From assembly GCF_025780085.1 (NCBI RefSeq), contig NZ_JAOXHL010000001.1, positions 186,001-250,000 on the forward strand: DNA of 64,000 nt, written 5' to 3'. Shown here piece by piece: positions 53,966 to 62,340 of this stretch (position 1 is its first letter; the number at the start of each line of letters is the position of its first letter). Source of the DNA: Ureaplasma miroungigenitalium (GTDB lineage Bacteria; Bacillota_I; Bacilli_A; Mycoplasmatales; Mycoplasmoidaceae). Position numbers and translations under genes: made by a program. The notes below the pieces were generated by a model that did not search any database, was not told where the DNA came from, and saw only the letters and a list, made by a program, of their open reading frames with translations.

Positions 53966-54547
53966 CTATTCCTCCTCAATAAATTGAACACCAGCTTGCG
54001 GATCTAAAGAAGTGATCCGAGCTAATGAATAAACATTATAATTTTGCTCGTCTAATAATTGACGTCCTGATTGGAAAGTTTTTTCAATTAGGATACCAAA
54101 GTTTTGCATTTTAGCGTGGGCTTGTTCAACCAGTTCAACAGCCCCTAAACAAGCTTGTCCATTAGCTAAAAAATCATCAATAAATAAACAATTATCATTG
54201 GCATTTAAAAGTTTTTTAGCAATGCTAACTTTATATTCAATACATTTTGTGAAAGAGTAAACATTAGCACTATAAACATTTTCATCTGTGGTAACACTTA
54301 CCGTTTTTTTAATAATGATTAATGGTACACGCAATTTTAAAGCAACAAGCACAGCAATCGAAATACCTGAAGATTCAATAGTTACTACCTTCGTAATTGC
54401 TTGATCTTTAAAACGTTCATAAAAAGCCTGTGCTAATTGATCCATTAAAATGGGGTCCACTGCGTGATTAATGAAGGTGTCCACTTTTAAGATACTTGAG
54501 CTTAAAATAACGCCATCTTTTCTGATTCGTTGTTCTAATAGTTTCAT
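53966..54547 (-). CDS. xpt: Xanthine phosphoribosyltransferase
   Basis: The 193-residue protein matches Xpt closely: MKLLEQRIRKDGVILSSSIL, LKVDTFINHAVDP, ITKVVTIESSGIS, and the PRPP loop FIDDFLANGQA (about residue 125). It joins PRPP and xanthine to give XMP, the GuaA substrate. Length equals the bacterial norm. I see no purine riboswitch in the short leader (54548-54617), unlike xpt genes of many Firmicutes. Confidence 0.94.
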   Translation of the reverse strand: MKLLEQRIRKDGVILSSSILKVDTFINHAVDPILMDQLAQAFYERFKDQAITKVVTIESSGISIAVLVALKLRVPLIIIKKTVSVTTDENVYSANVYSFTKCIEYKVSIAKKLLNANDNCLFIDDFLANGQACLGAVELVEQAHAKMQNFGILIEKTFQSGRQLLDEQNYNVYSLARITSLDPQAGVQFIEEE

Positions 54548-54617
54548 ATTTTTATCCCTTTTTTTCCAAACATATCTTTTTATTATAAGAACAAAGCACA
54601 AAAATTGTTAGATTATT

Positions 54618-55967
54618 TTATTTTCTTTTCGGCAATTGTTCTGCTAAATAACGAGCAACATAAACACCAGAGGCTGATGCGTGACTTAAAGAGTGGGTCA
54701 CACCTGATGCATCACCAATACTAAATAGCCCTGGTAAAGTAGTTTCTAAATGTTGATTAACATCCACTTCCATGTTATAGAATTTAACCTCAACACCATA
54801 CAGTAATGTATCATCATTAGCAGTTCCGGGTGCAATTTTGTCTAAGGCAAAAATCATATCAACGATATCATCTAATAAACGTTTTGGTAAAACTAATGAT
54901 AAATCCCCTGGAGTGGCCTTTAGAGTTGGTGTTAAAAAGCTCTTGTCAATTCGTGATTGTGTCGATCGACGACCATTAATTAGATCACCGAAACGTTGCA
55001 CCATCACGCCTCCACCCAGCATATTACCAAGTCGAGCAATACTTTCACCATACTCATTACTATTTTTAAATGGTTCAGTAAATTCTTGAGATACTAGTAA
55101 AGCGAAGTTAGTATTATTTGACAACATATCTTCACCTTCATAACTATGCCCATTAGCAGTTAATAACCCATCCGTATCTTCTTGCACTACAAATCCACGA
55201 GGATTCATACAGAATGTACGAACTCAGTCATTGTATGTTTTGGTTTGATGCACTAGTTTTGATTCATATAAGATATCAGTTAAGTGCTTAAAAATTTCAT
55301 ATGGTAATTCTACACGTACTCCGATGTCAACCCGGTTACTTTTCGTTTGAATTGATAATTTCTTAGAAATTTCTTCCATTCATTTTGAACCACTTCGCCC
55401 CGTACTAATAACACATTTTTCACCAGTGAAAACCTCGTTATCTTCATTTGTTAAAACAAAATTACCATCGGCTCGGTGATCAACATCAACAATCGCTTTT
55501 TCAAAATAAAAGTCAACTTTATCTTTTAAGAATTCATATAGATTTTTAAGCACAATTTGGTTGATGTCTGTCCCTAAATGACGCACCTTTGCACTCAATA
55601 AATAAAGATCATTTTTTAAACAAATTGTTTTTAAATGACTATCCACATTTGTGAACATTTTAGCTTTATCGCCACCGTTTTCACAATTGATTTGATCAAC
55701 ATATTCCATCAATTCAATCGCTTTATCCTTACCAATGTGTTCGTATAATGTACCACCAAATTCATTTGTAATATTAAATTTACCATCACTAAAGGCTCCA
55801 GCACCACCGAAACCATTCATGATTGAATAATTACCATTAATCCGTTTTTCAAGATCTGGTCCTTTTTCAAAAATACCCACTTTTAGATCAGGTCTTAATT
55901 TCATTAATTCATATGCTGAATAAATCCCTCCTGGTCCAGCACCAATAATTAAAACATCATATTTCAT
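54618..55967 (-). CDS. FAD-dependent dehydrogenase, COG2509 type
   Basis: The 449-residue flavoprotein has an N-terminal FAD motif, MKYDVLIIGAGPGGIYSAYE, then FGGAGAFSDGKFN and near the C-terminus LFSIGDASGVTHSLSHA, which closes the FAD site. The pattern matches the uncharacterised COG2509 dehydrogenases, present in many Firmicutes and mollicutes; substrate unknown. TGA is Trp at SKWMEE and NDWVRTF. A GGATAT site precedes the ATG, with a GGGTG/CACCC hairpin about 35 bases upstream. Confidence 0.88.
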
Positions 55968-56001
55968 AATTTATATCCTCTACTTTTTTCTTCTTTGTAA
56001 T

Positions 56002-56060
56002 GGGTGCAAGCACCCGGTTAATTAAAATTCTTTAGAAAATAAAAAAATTCTTTAGAAAAT
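56002..56060. repeat. Hairpin plus 20-bp tandem repeat upstream of the dehydrogenase
   Basis: GGGTG/CACCC around CAAG (56002-56015) is followed by two copies of AAAATTCTTTAGAAAAT (56024-56040, 56044-56060), period 20. It sits between the HAD gene terminator and the dehydrogenase gene and may hold the dehydrogenase promoter. Confidence 0.6.
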
Positions 56061-56085
56061 AAAAAAAATGCCGACAACAGCATTT
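56061..56085 (-). terminator. Terminator of the HAD phosphatase gene
   Basis: AAATGC (56066-56071) / GCATTT (56080-56085) with A8 gives a U-tract on the minus strand, directly after the stop at 56088. Confidence 0.7.
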
Positions 56086-56087
56086 AT

Positions 56088-56903
56088 CTAAATTAACTTT
56101 AATAGTGTTTGTGCAATCGCGTTGGTAGTACATTCCCCAATCACGATATCAGCAACTTTTTTAGCTTCGTGTGTAGCATTCCCCATAGCAATCCCTACAC
56201 CAGCATTACTTAACATTTGAATATCGTTTCCAGAGTCGCCAAAAACGATTGTTTGTGATGGATCTAGTTTTAATTGTTCAACAACCTCTAAGATCCCTGT
56301 TCATTTATTAATATTTTTAGCGTTAATGTCTACGTAAAAATCGCTTGTGTGTGTAATTTGATAAACATCACCAAAGCGTTCTAATGTTTTTAAATATTCT
56401 TGTTGAATGATTTCTTTGCCACCACGAATAGCAACTTGAATCATTTCATGTTTTTTATCTTTTGCATATTCTTTAAAAGTTTGCAAATCAATAAATTCGT
56501 GTTTATTAAAATCCATGTTCTGTTCTACTGTTCAAACTGGTAATGGGTCATCTTTTAAATAACTCATCGAACATTCCAGCGTATCAATACGTGCTAAAAG
56601 ATGATTTTTTAAGGCACTTTCCATTAAAAATTCTCAGGCATCAATATTAATTTTTCCAACAATTTTTAAATCTTGTGAAGCTACGTGATAAATCACTGCA
56701 CCGTTGGAAGCAACAATGTATGTGAATAAATGTTCATGACCTTTAATAGCCTCTAAAATGTTCCCCAGTGATCGCCCTGTAGAAATTATGACATCATGGC
56801 CAGCCTGACGAATTCTTTTTAATGCTTCTGGCGTTTCATCATGCATATTATTAGCGTGCATGAATAACGTTCCGTCTAAATCAAAAGCAAAAACTTTTTT
56901 CAT
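56088..56903 (-). CDS. Cof-type HAD phosphatase
   Basis: The 271-residue protein begins MKKVFAFDLDGTLFMHAN with HAD motif I (DLDGT), motif II (ISTGRS, about residue 41) and the C-terminal FGDSGNDIQMLSNAGVGIAM motif IV (about 223). The C2 cap is between. Cof-like enzymes dephosphorylate sugar phosphates or FMN-like metabolites; the substrate here is unknown. Three TGA codons are Trp (AWEFLM, VWTVEQ, KWTGILE). Confidence 0.92.
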
Positions 56904-56976
56904 CTATAATCCCCCTAATATGATTATTTTATAACATATTAACAAATAAATAAAGACCCATGAAGATATCTAGCAA

Positions 56977-57013
56977 ATAAAAAAACCCAACGCGGCTTGC
57001 GTTGAGTTATTAT
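56977..57013 (-). terminator. Terminator of rplU-prp-rpmA
   Basis: CAACGC / GCGTTG with a 5-base loop (56989-57005) and an A7 run on its left (U-tract on the minus strand) lies just past the rpmA stop. Confidence 0.8.
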
Positions 57014-57016
57014 TAA

Positions 57017-57316
57017 TTATTTATTTTCAGAAACTAAAACAGAAACTTTTGTTTTAGATCCCATGAATTTTGTATATTTAACTGTGCCATCCACTTTTGC
57101 GAAAAGTGTATGATCTTTTCCTTGTCCAACATTTAAACCAGGATAAATTCGGTTTCCTCGTTGACGATAAATAATTTGACCAGCTTTAGTGAATTGACCA
57201 TCACCTAATTTTGCACCAAGGTATTTGGGATTTGAGTCACGACCATTTTTCGAAGAACCTACCCCTTTTTTAGATGCAAAAAGTTGTAGATTTACGTTTC
57301 ATAATAATTTTTTCAT
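57017..57316 (-). CDS. rpmA: Ribosomal protein bL27 with cleavable N-terminal extension
   Basis: The 99-residue bL27 begins [20 protein letters not shown]. The sequence [10 protein letters not shown] matches the Firmicute N-terminal extension removed by Prp before assembly; without removal the extension blocks the peptidyl-transfer centre. The rest ([19 protein letters not shown] and [15 protein letters not shown]) is standard. TGA is Trp at residue 6. The prp gene ends two bases upstream. Confidence 0.95.
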
Positions 57317-57317
57317 T

Positions 57318-57626
57318 TTACTTTTCCTTTGTTAGTTCATATGTAAATTCTTGAATTTCTATATATTGATTATAACTTTGCGCTACACTAGCTAATTGTA
57401 TGTAAATTAAATTTAAATACATTAGATTAGTTTCGTTTTTTTGCTTAATGGTTAAATGATAATAACCATCACGCATAACAACGTTGATCGCATCTTCATC
57501 AAATCAATTTAACGCACTTAAACTAATTGCACTCACTCCAGCACAAACAATGTCTTGTCCGTACTTTCCAGCGTGTGCATGACCTTCGATAACTAAGGCG
57601 TTTAAGTATTTTTTAATAGAAATCAT
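57318..57626 (-). CDS. prp: Prp, cysteine protease for bL27
   Basis: The 102-residue protein matches Prp (YsxB, DUF464): EGHAHAGKYGQDIVCAGVSA holds the catalytic His (about residue 17) and Cys (about 29) at the right spacing. Prp cuts the bL27 N-terminal extension after LQLF. It is sandwiched between rplU and rpmA, the conserved Firmicute order. One TGA is Trp (LNWFDED). Confidence 0.92.
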
Positions 57627-57634
57627 AGTGATAA

Positions 57635-57934
57635 TTATTTATTAATTGCTTCGATTTTTAATTGAGTATATGGTTGACGGTGACCTTGACGTTTCATATG
57701 GTGTTTTTTAGATTGGTGTTTAATAATGTTAATTTTCTTTTGTTTCCCATGTTTTAAAACGGTTGCTGTTACGTAAGCGTTTTGAACATATGGGTTTCCG
57801 ATTTGGTCTTCTAACATTACTACTTGGTCAAGTTTAACACTTGCATTCACTTCTGCGTCTAGTTTTTCAACATAGATAATATCGCCTTGTTGAACTTTAT
57901 ATTGTTTTGCACCAGTTTGAATAATAGCAAACAT
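57635..57934 (-). CDS. rplU: Ribosomal protein bL21
   Basis: The 99-residue protein begins MFAIIQTGAKQYKVQQGDII and has the typical bL21 end KKHHMKRQGHRQPYTQLKIE. It binds 23S rRNA early in 50S assembly. AAAGGAGA precedes the ATG at 57934; the upstream in-frame codons (from 57958) are leader. Confidence 0.95.
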   Translation of the reverse strand: MFAIIQTGAKQYKVQQGDIIYVEKLDAEVNASVKLDQVVMLEDQIGNPYVQNAYVTATVLKHGKQKKINIIKHQSKKHHMKRQGHRQPYTQLKIEAINK

Positions 57935-58083
57935 ATAAGTTCTCCTTTTTTTTATCAACTTAGACTCACCATAGAGGTATTTTAACTAGTAAAATTTGTA
58001 AACCTTTTCTGTGTGGTTGAAGCTGCATATTTACAAGAATACACAGCATTAAATATTATACTATATTCTTTGTTTTAATACAA
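57935..58083 (-). promoter_or_regulatory. rplU promoter and probable L21 leader
   Basis: On the minus strand TTGTAT (58078-58083), 17 bases, TATAAT (58055-58060). The about 115-base leader contains the pairing CTGTGT / ACACAG around TTCTTGTAAATATGCAGCTT, which recalls the L21 leader where bL21 would bind its own mRNA. The leader family is inferred from position and shape. Confidence 0.5.
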
Positions 58084-58101
58084 ATCTAATTAATCTATAA
58101 A

Positions 58102-58899
58102 CTATTTTTTAGGCTTGTTTTTGGTCTTTTTCGGCACTTCATAAGTGTTGATGCGGTGATAAAACAAAGCTTCGGGAGTGTATGAATGATCGTTCGGTTT
58201 TTCGTTGTGCAATAAAAGACTTTTTTCCACCACCAATCCCGGAGTTGTGTTGTAGATAGCTTCGATTAAAACTAAACAACTGGGCTTATAGGGTCGCGGA
58301 TAAATCATTTTTAATCGCTTTGGTTCGAATTTATACTGACGCATTAAACAAATAATGTCAGCTAAACGCACACTTGAAACAATCATGCTCAACACACCTT
58401 TTTGTTTTAATATTTTTTGTACTCCAAGCATAATTTGCTCAAACGTTAATGACTGTTCATACAAAGCATTTTCGCTTGCTTTGGAAATATTTTTATTTTT
58501 TAATCCGGATGGTAAATGATACGGTGGATTGCAAACAACTAAATCATAACGGTCTTTTTCATCTAGATGGTTGTTTTGTACATATTCATTAAAATCAGCA
58601 TGAATAACGCGAATACGGTCTGACATTTGATTATATTCAATGTTATATAAAGCTAAATCAATTGCCTGCTCATTAATTTCAATACCATCAATAGTCATGT
58701 CATTTTTACGAGCTGCTAGTAATATTGATAAAGCAGCATTATTTAAGCCAATTTCACAAACTTTTTTGGTTTTGGCTTTTAAACTAGCTCAATTAGCTAA
58801 TAACAACGTATCAATAGAAAAATTAAATTGGTCTTTATCTTGGTATAAGAATAAACCTGTATCATAACCTAATTGGTTTTTAACTCATGCTTTTTTCAT
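58102..58899 (-). CDS. trmN6: tRNA1(Val) adenine-37 N6-methyltransferase-like (TrmN6/YfiC)
   Basis: The 265-residue SAM-dependent methylase has the opening QLGYDTGLFLYQDKDQFNFS, a SAM site at VCEIGLNNAALSILLA (about residue 47), and the catalytic NPPY in LVVCNPPYHLPS (about 125). It fits the COG4123 family, which methylates A37 of tRNA1(Val) in E. coli. SAM motif I usually has more glycines (DLGxGxG); here EIGLNN. Basic Lys-rich tail. Downstream are the tRNA genes. Confidence 0.85.
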
Positions 58900-58930
58900 T
58901 TATGAATCCTTTATAAAATGTTAATAGTAT

Positions 58931-58958
58931 AAAAAAATGACCGCAGTGCGGTCATAAA
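58931..58958 (-). terminator. Terminator of the tRNA cluster
   Basis: ATGACCG (58937-58943) / CGGTCAT (58949-58955) with A7 on the left gives a U-tract on the minus strand, 8 bases after the last tRNA. Confidence 0.8.
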
Positions 58959-58965
58959 GCTCCAA

Positions 58966-59039
58966 TGGAGCGGGTGATGGGAATCGAACCCACACTAATA
59001 GCTTGGAAGGCTATAGTTCTACCATTGAACTACACCCGC
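58966..59039 (-). tRNA. tRNA-Gly (UCC)
   Basis: 74 nt with encoded CCA. Acceptor GCGGGTG/CACCCGC, D arm with AGTTCAATGGTAGAAC, anticodon loop CTTCCAA giving UCC, T arm GTGGGTTCGATTCCCAT. Discriminator is U, as common in bacterial tRNA-Gly. Last of five tRNA genes in one minus-strand unit. Confidence 0.95.
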
Positions 59040-59043
59040 AAAA

Positions 59044-59129
59044 TGGTGCTGGAAGAGGGACTTGAACCCTCACGACCGTGAAGTCATTGGATTTTAAGTC
59101 CAATGCGTCTACCATTCCGCCACTCCAGC
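59044..59129 (-). tRNA. tRNA-Leu (UAA)
   Basis: 86 nt class II tRNA with long variable arm (GACTTCACGGTCGT region), acceptor GCTGGAG/CTTCCAGC, anticodon loop CTTAAAA giving UAA, discriminator A, CCA encoded. Substrate of LeuS at 6796. Confidence 0.95.
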
Positions 59130-59171
59130 AAAATGCCATATATCATATACATAATATATGGTTAGAAATAA

Positions 59172-59246
59172 TGGTGCCCCATGTAGGGTTCGAACCTACG
59201 ACCCCTTCATTAAAAGTGAAATGCTCTACCACTGAGCTAATGAGGC
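59172..59246 (-). tRNA. tRNA-Lys (UUU)
   Basis: 75 nt. Acceptor GCCTCAT paired with ATGGGGC (G-U pairs), D arm AGCTCAGTGGTAGAGC, anticodon loop CTTTTAA giving UUU, T arm GTAGGTTCGAACCCTAC, CCA encoded. Confidence 0.95.
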
Positions 59247-59283
59247 GTTAACTATATAGAAATCTATATAGGTGATGTTTTAA

Positions 59284-59358
59284 TGGCTGGCCTGGCAGGG
59301 ATCGAACCTGCGCGTGGAAGAATCAAAATCTTCTGCCTTACCGCTTGGCTACAGGCCA
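59284..59358 (-). tRNA. tRNA-Gln (UUG)
   Basis: 75 nt. Acceptor TGGCCTG/CAGGCCA, anticodon loop TTTTGAT giving UUG, T arm GCAGGTTCGATCCCTGC, discriminator G, CCA encoded. U1-A72 is characteristic of bacterial tRNA-Gln. Confidence 0.95.
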
Positions 59359-59359
59359 A

Positions 59360-59444
59360 TGGTGGACAGAGTAGGATTCGAACCTACGAACCTCTCGGAG
59401 CCGGGTTACAGCCGGATGCGTTTGGCCACTTCGCTATCTGTCCA
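59360..59444 (-). tRNA. tRNA-Tyr (GUA)
   Basis: 85 nt class II tRNA with long variable arm, acceptor TGGACAG/CTGTCCA, anticodon loop CTGTAAC giving GUA, CCA encoded. First gene of the cluster; only one base separates it from tRNA-Gln. Confidence 0.95.
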
Positions 59445-59461
59445 TTTAAAAGCACTATATA

Positions 59462-59490
59462 ATTATATACAATAACACCTAAAAAAGCAA
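59462..59490 (-). promoter_or_regulatory. Promoter of the five-tRNA cluster
   Basis: On the minus strand TTGCTT (59485-59490), 17-base spacer, TATAAT (59462-59467), about 17 bases before tRNA-Tyr. Same -35 as the nusA promoter. Confidence 0.8.
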
Positions 59491-59527
59491 CATATTTTTA
59501 ATTTTTTTTATAAAGATAAAAATTGCT

Positions 59528-60127
59528 TTAAATACAAACGAAAGTAGCATATAGTTTTTTTAATTTTTGAACTAAATTATAAACTTGTTTTTTAGTCTTT
59601 TGAAAACGTTTTGCTAATTCATCAACATTATAGTGCTTTTTGATTGACAAAAAGAAAAGGTGTAAATGCGGATGATTTAATTGTAAATGTTTTTCAAATG
59701 ATTTGGTATAAAAATTTTTTCAAAATGTGGTTTCAAAGTCATTTTGACTATCATTTAAATTCATTAAATTATATTTTTCATCCTCTGCAAGACAATTGGA
59801 GAGGATTTTATTTTTAGAATTCTGATTTTTACGTTGTTCATCTATGAATAAACAATATAAACATTTCTTCATAAAGCCAATAGTCAAAGCTCAATTAGTT
59901 GGCTGAGCGAATAAACTATTTGCCCCTTTCTTAATTGCTTGATAGACGAAAACAGCATACTCATCCAGTTTAATAAGATGAGCATTGAAACTCTTTTGAA
60001 CTCAACGACCAAGATACATATAAAACATCTTGTAAAAACGTTGATAAAATCACGACAATACTAGTTGATCGTTTTGTTTGATTAAAAATAAAATCCCTTG
60101 TAGCATATGAATCACCATGATAAGCAT
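59528..60127 (-). CDS. Putative sigma-70-like factor (divergent)
   Basis: The 199-residue frame exists only if four TGA codons are Trp (LSWFYQ, GRWVQK, TNWALT, TFWKNF). Its N-terminal half (LSWFYQRFYKMFYMYLGRWV, residues about 24-43) resembles sigma region 2. Its C-terminus, YNVDELAKRFQKTKKQVYNL (about 166-185), resembles a sigma region 4 helix-turn-helix. Size fits the ECF/SigH-like minor sigma factors of mycoplasmas, such as the recombination-linked one of M. genitalium. Homology is weak to the eye. It could be another small DNA-binding regulator. Start 60127 is the first ATG after a stop; no clear ribosome site. Confidence 0.5.
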
Positions 60128-60163
60128 AGTTCATTGAGCTACTAAAGGATTATTATAAAATAA

Positions 60164-60991
60164 TTATTTTTTTGTTATTTTTTTGAAATAGTTTAAAAAC
60201 AAACATAGGGTGGTTAGTTTGCCTATGCCTCCTGGCGAAGGACTAACGTGAATCTTGTGTTTTTCTTGATATTCAGGATTATATTTAAAAGCGCCAAAAA
60301 TTTTGTTTTCTTGTTCTTCTAAAGTAACATCAATCAAAAAACTGTTATCCTTTAAATCTCGCACGTCATAGGCGTGGGCTTGATTAATACATGCCAATAC
60401 ACAATCAGCGTTTTGCAAAACAGCTTCTTTTTGTTCATTATTCCGCCCAATTAAAAAAGCTTGAGCAAATTCGTCTTTTAAGAGAGTATATAAGTATTTC
60501 CCTAAATGTTCAGATCGACCTAAAACACATAAAGTAGGTCGTGATGGGAATCAATGTTGAATCGCCTTAAATAATGTCATAACTGCTAAAACAGTTGCCG
60601 GATAATAAATAATTTGATCTTGTTTATCTTCTAAATATTTAAAAGAATCTAGCCCATCAATATCATTATCTAGATTTAAATAATCTCATAAACCTAAACC
60701 AGTTCTTGTTTCTACACGTATGGGCAGTTCGTAAAAAAGAAAGTCATTCTGCGCATGAATCTTTTTCATGAGTTTATCAAAATCAGCTTTATTTGTAAAA
60801 TTAGCAAGGTCATAAAATGCCAAGGGAATATTTAATTGCTGAGCATATTTTTCCTTAACTCGCAAATACAAACTATCCCGGGGCACAAAAAAAGAATCAT
60901 AGAAAATATGAATTACTTTCTGATGATCTTTCTTTTGGTTTTTTAATTCATTATTTAATTGGATAAATAAATCATTAATTATTCGCTTCAT
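60164..60991 (-). CDS. folD: Methylenetetrahydrofolate dehydrogenase/cyclohydrolase FolD, divergent
   Basis: The 275-residue protein interconverts methylene-, methenyl- and formyl-tetrahydrofolate. Recognisable FolD segments are SLYLRVKEKYAQQLNIPLAF (catalytic Tyr-x3-Lys), DNDIDGL (Asp of DVDGF), YYPATVLAVMTL, the NAD(P) motif VLGRSEHLGKYL and SPSPGGIGKLTTLCL. The usual QLPLP is ELPIR. Several TGA codons are Trp. The protein is more divergent than most FolD, which may affect cofactor choice, but key catalytic residues are present. One base group separates it from the upstream gene. Confidence 0.85.
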
Positions 60992-60994
60992 GTA

Positions 60995-62326
60995 TTATTT
61001 CTTTTTAATCTTAACAGATACAGGAATTTCGTTGACATATGCATTCATGAATAAATCACGAGGTTCATTTGTCACAACGTTTACATGGTAGTCAGGGATA
61101 ATTTTTGTTTGTTTATAAACTGTGTTTGTAATCACTTCATCGTGTTCATGATCATTTTTATAACCTGTTTCATCTAACACAATTTCATGAACGAATCTTT
61201 CTTCATTATCAGAAGAAATGATGGCATTCTTAGCTGAGTTAGCAACCATTTTAGAAATTTTTGTTAACATTGTAACGTAATTACCATATGACGCTAATGG
61301 GTGGTCTGCTTGTTTTAAAGTCGATAATAAACGTTCTAGTAAATCAATATTTTTTTCAATAGCTGATAAAATTGTAATTTCCGCACCCATGACTTTTAAG
61401 AATTCTAATTGTAAAGCATATAGATCTTGTTCATATACTTCATCTTTTTCATAGTAATTGTTTAATTTTTCACGTTGTAATTTTGTTCGTTTAATAATTA
61501 AACCAATTCGTAATAATTCTTGTTCGTTTAATAATTTTTCTAAATCATTAATTAAACCAAATTGTCCAGAGATTAATAAAGCAATTGATGAACTGTTTGC
61601 AAAAGAAGTATCGTTGATATTTTTCTTGTGAATTAATAAATCAGATCATACAGCGTCAATCACATCATTACGTTTTTCATCGTATTGAGCTCTTAACATT
61701 TCTGTTTTTTCTTCTTCACTTGCACTAATTTTGTCGTAAATTTTTTGTTCACGAGGTGTTAAATTAATATCAGTAAAGTCTGTATCTAAATTTTCGTGAT
61801 TGATTAATTGGTAATAACGACGTAGTTTACGTTTTAGTAGTTTGTCAGACTTGACTTTAACTTTTTCAACTTCTAAAAATTCTTCGTGGCTAACTGCAGT
61901 TAGTAAATGTGCATCTCATTCAAAAGCTAAACGGTTGCAAACTGTTTGAACATTTTGAATATGGTTATTTAACATTTTTTGGTTGTTAATCACGTCAGGA
62001 ACATCTTTTTTGTGTTTCTTTGTTTCCTTGCTCTTTAAGTAAGCGCTTGTAATATCTTCGTATAATTCAGTAACTTTATCTTCAATATCTTGACGATAAT
62101 TTTCTACACCTTTAGTGTCAAATTCGTTGTTATTGATAATTAAAGCAGCAACAGAATCATGGTGTGAGTGTACCTTGTTTAAACCATCCGTTTTAATAAA
62201 AGGGTCAAGAACGTTATCTTGTGAAGTTTCTTCGGGTTTTCTAAAGATTTGGTTATCGCCTCTCTTTAAAAGCACTCGTTCTTCGTCGAATGTTAATTCA
62301 ACATATTTTTCAAATGTTTTATTCAT
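60995..62326 (-). CDS. Hypothetical helical protein
   Basis: The 443-residue protein begins MNKTFEKYVELTFDEERVLL. It is predicted helical and charged throughout, with likely coiled-coil stretches around residues 85-120 and 215-290 (REQKIYDKISASEEEKTEML), and no transmembrane segment. It ends with a beta-like, basic tail (VSVKIKKK). Two TGA codons are Trp (FEWDAHL, AVWSDLL). No family recognised. It lies 14 bases downstream of the acidic gene at 62341 and just upstream of folD, so they share a transcript. It could be a scaffold protein; that is a guess from composition only. Confidence 0.75.
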
Positions 62327-62340
62327 TGTTCTTCCCTCCT

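Noticed and set aside
54548-54617. Purine riboswitch before xpt
   Set aside because: The leader is short and AT-rich and shows none of the conserved purine aptamer sequence.
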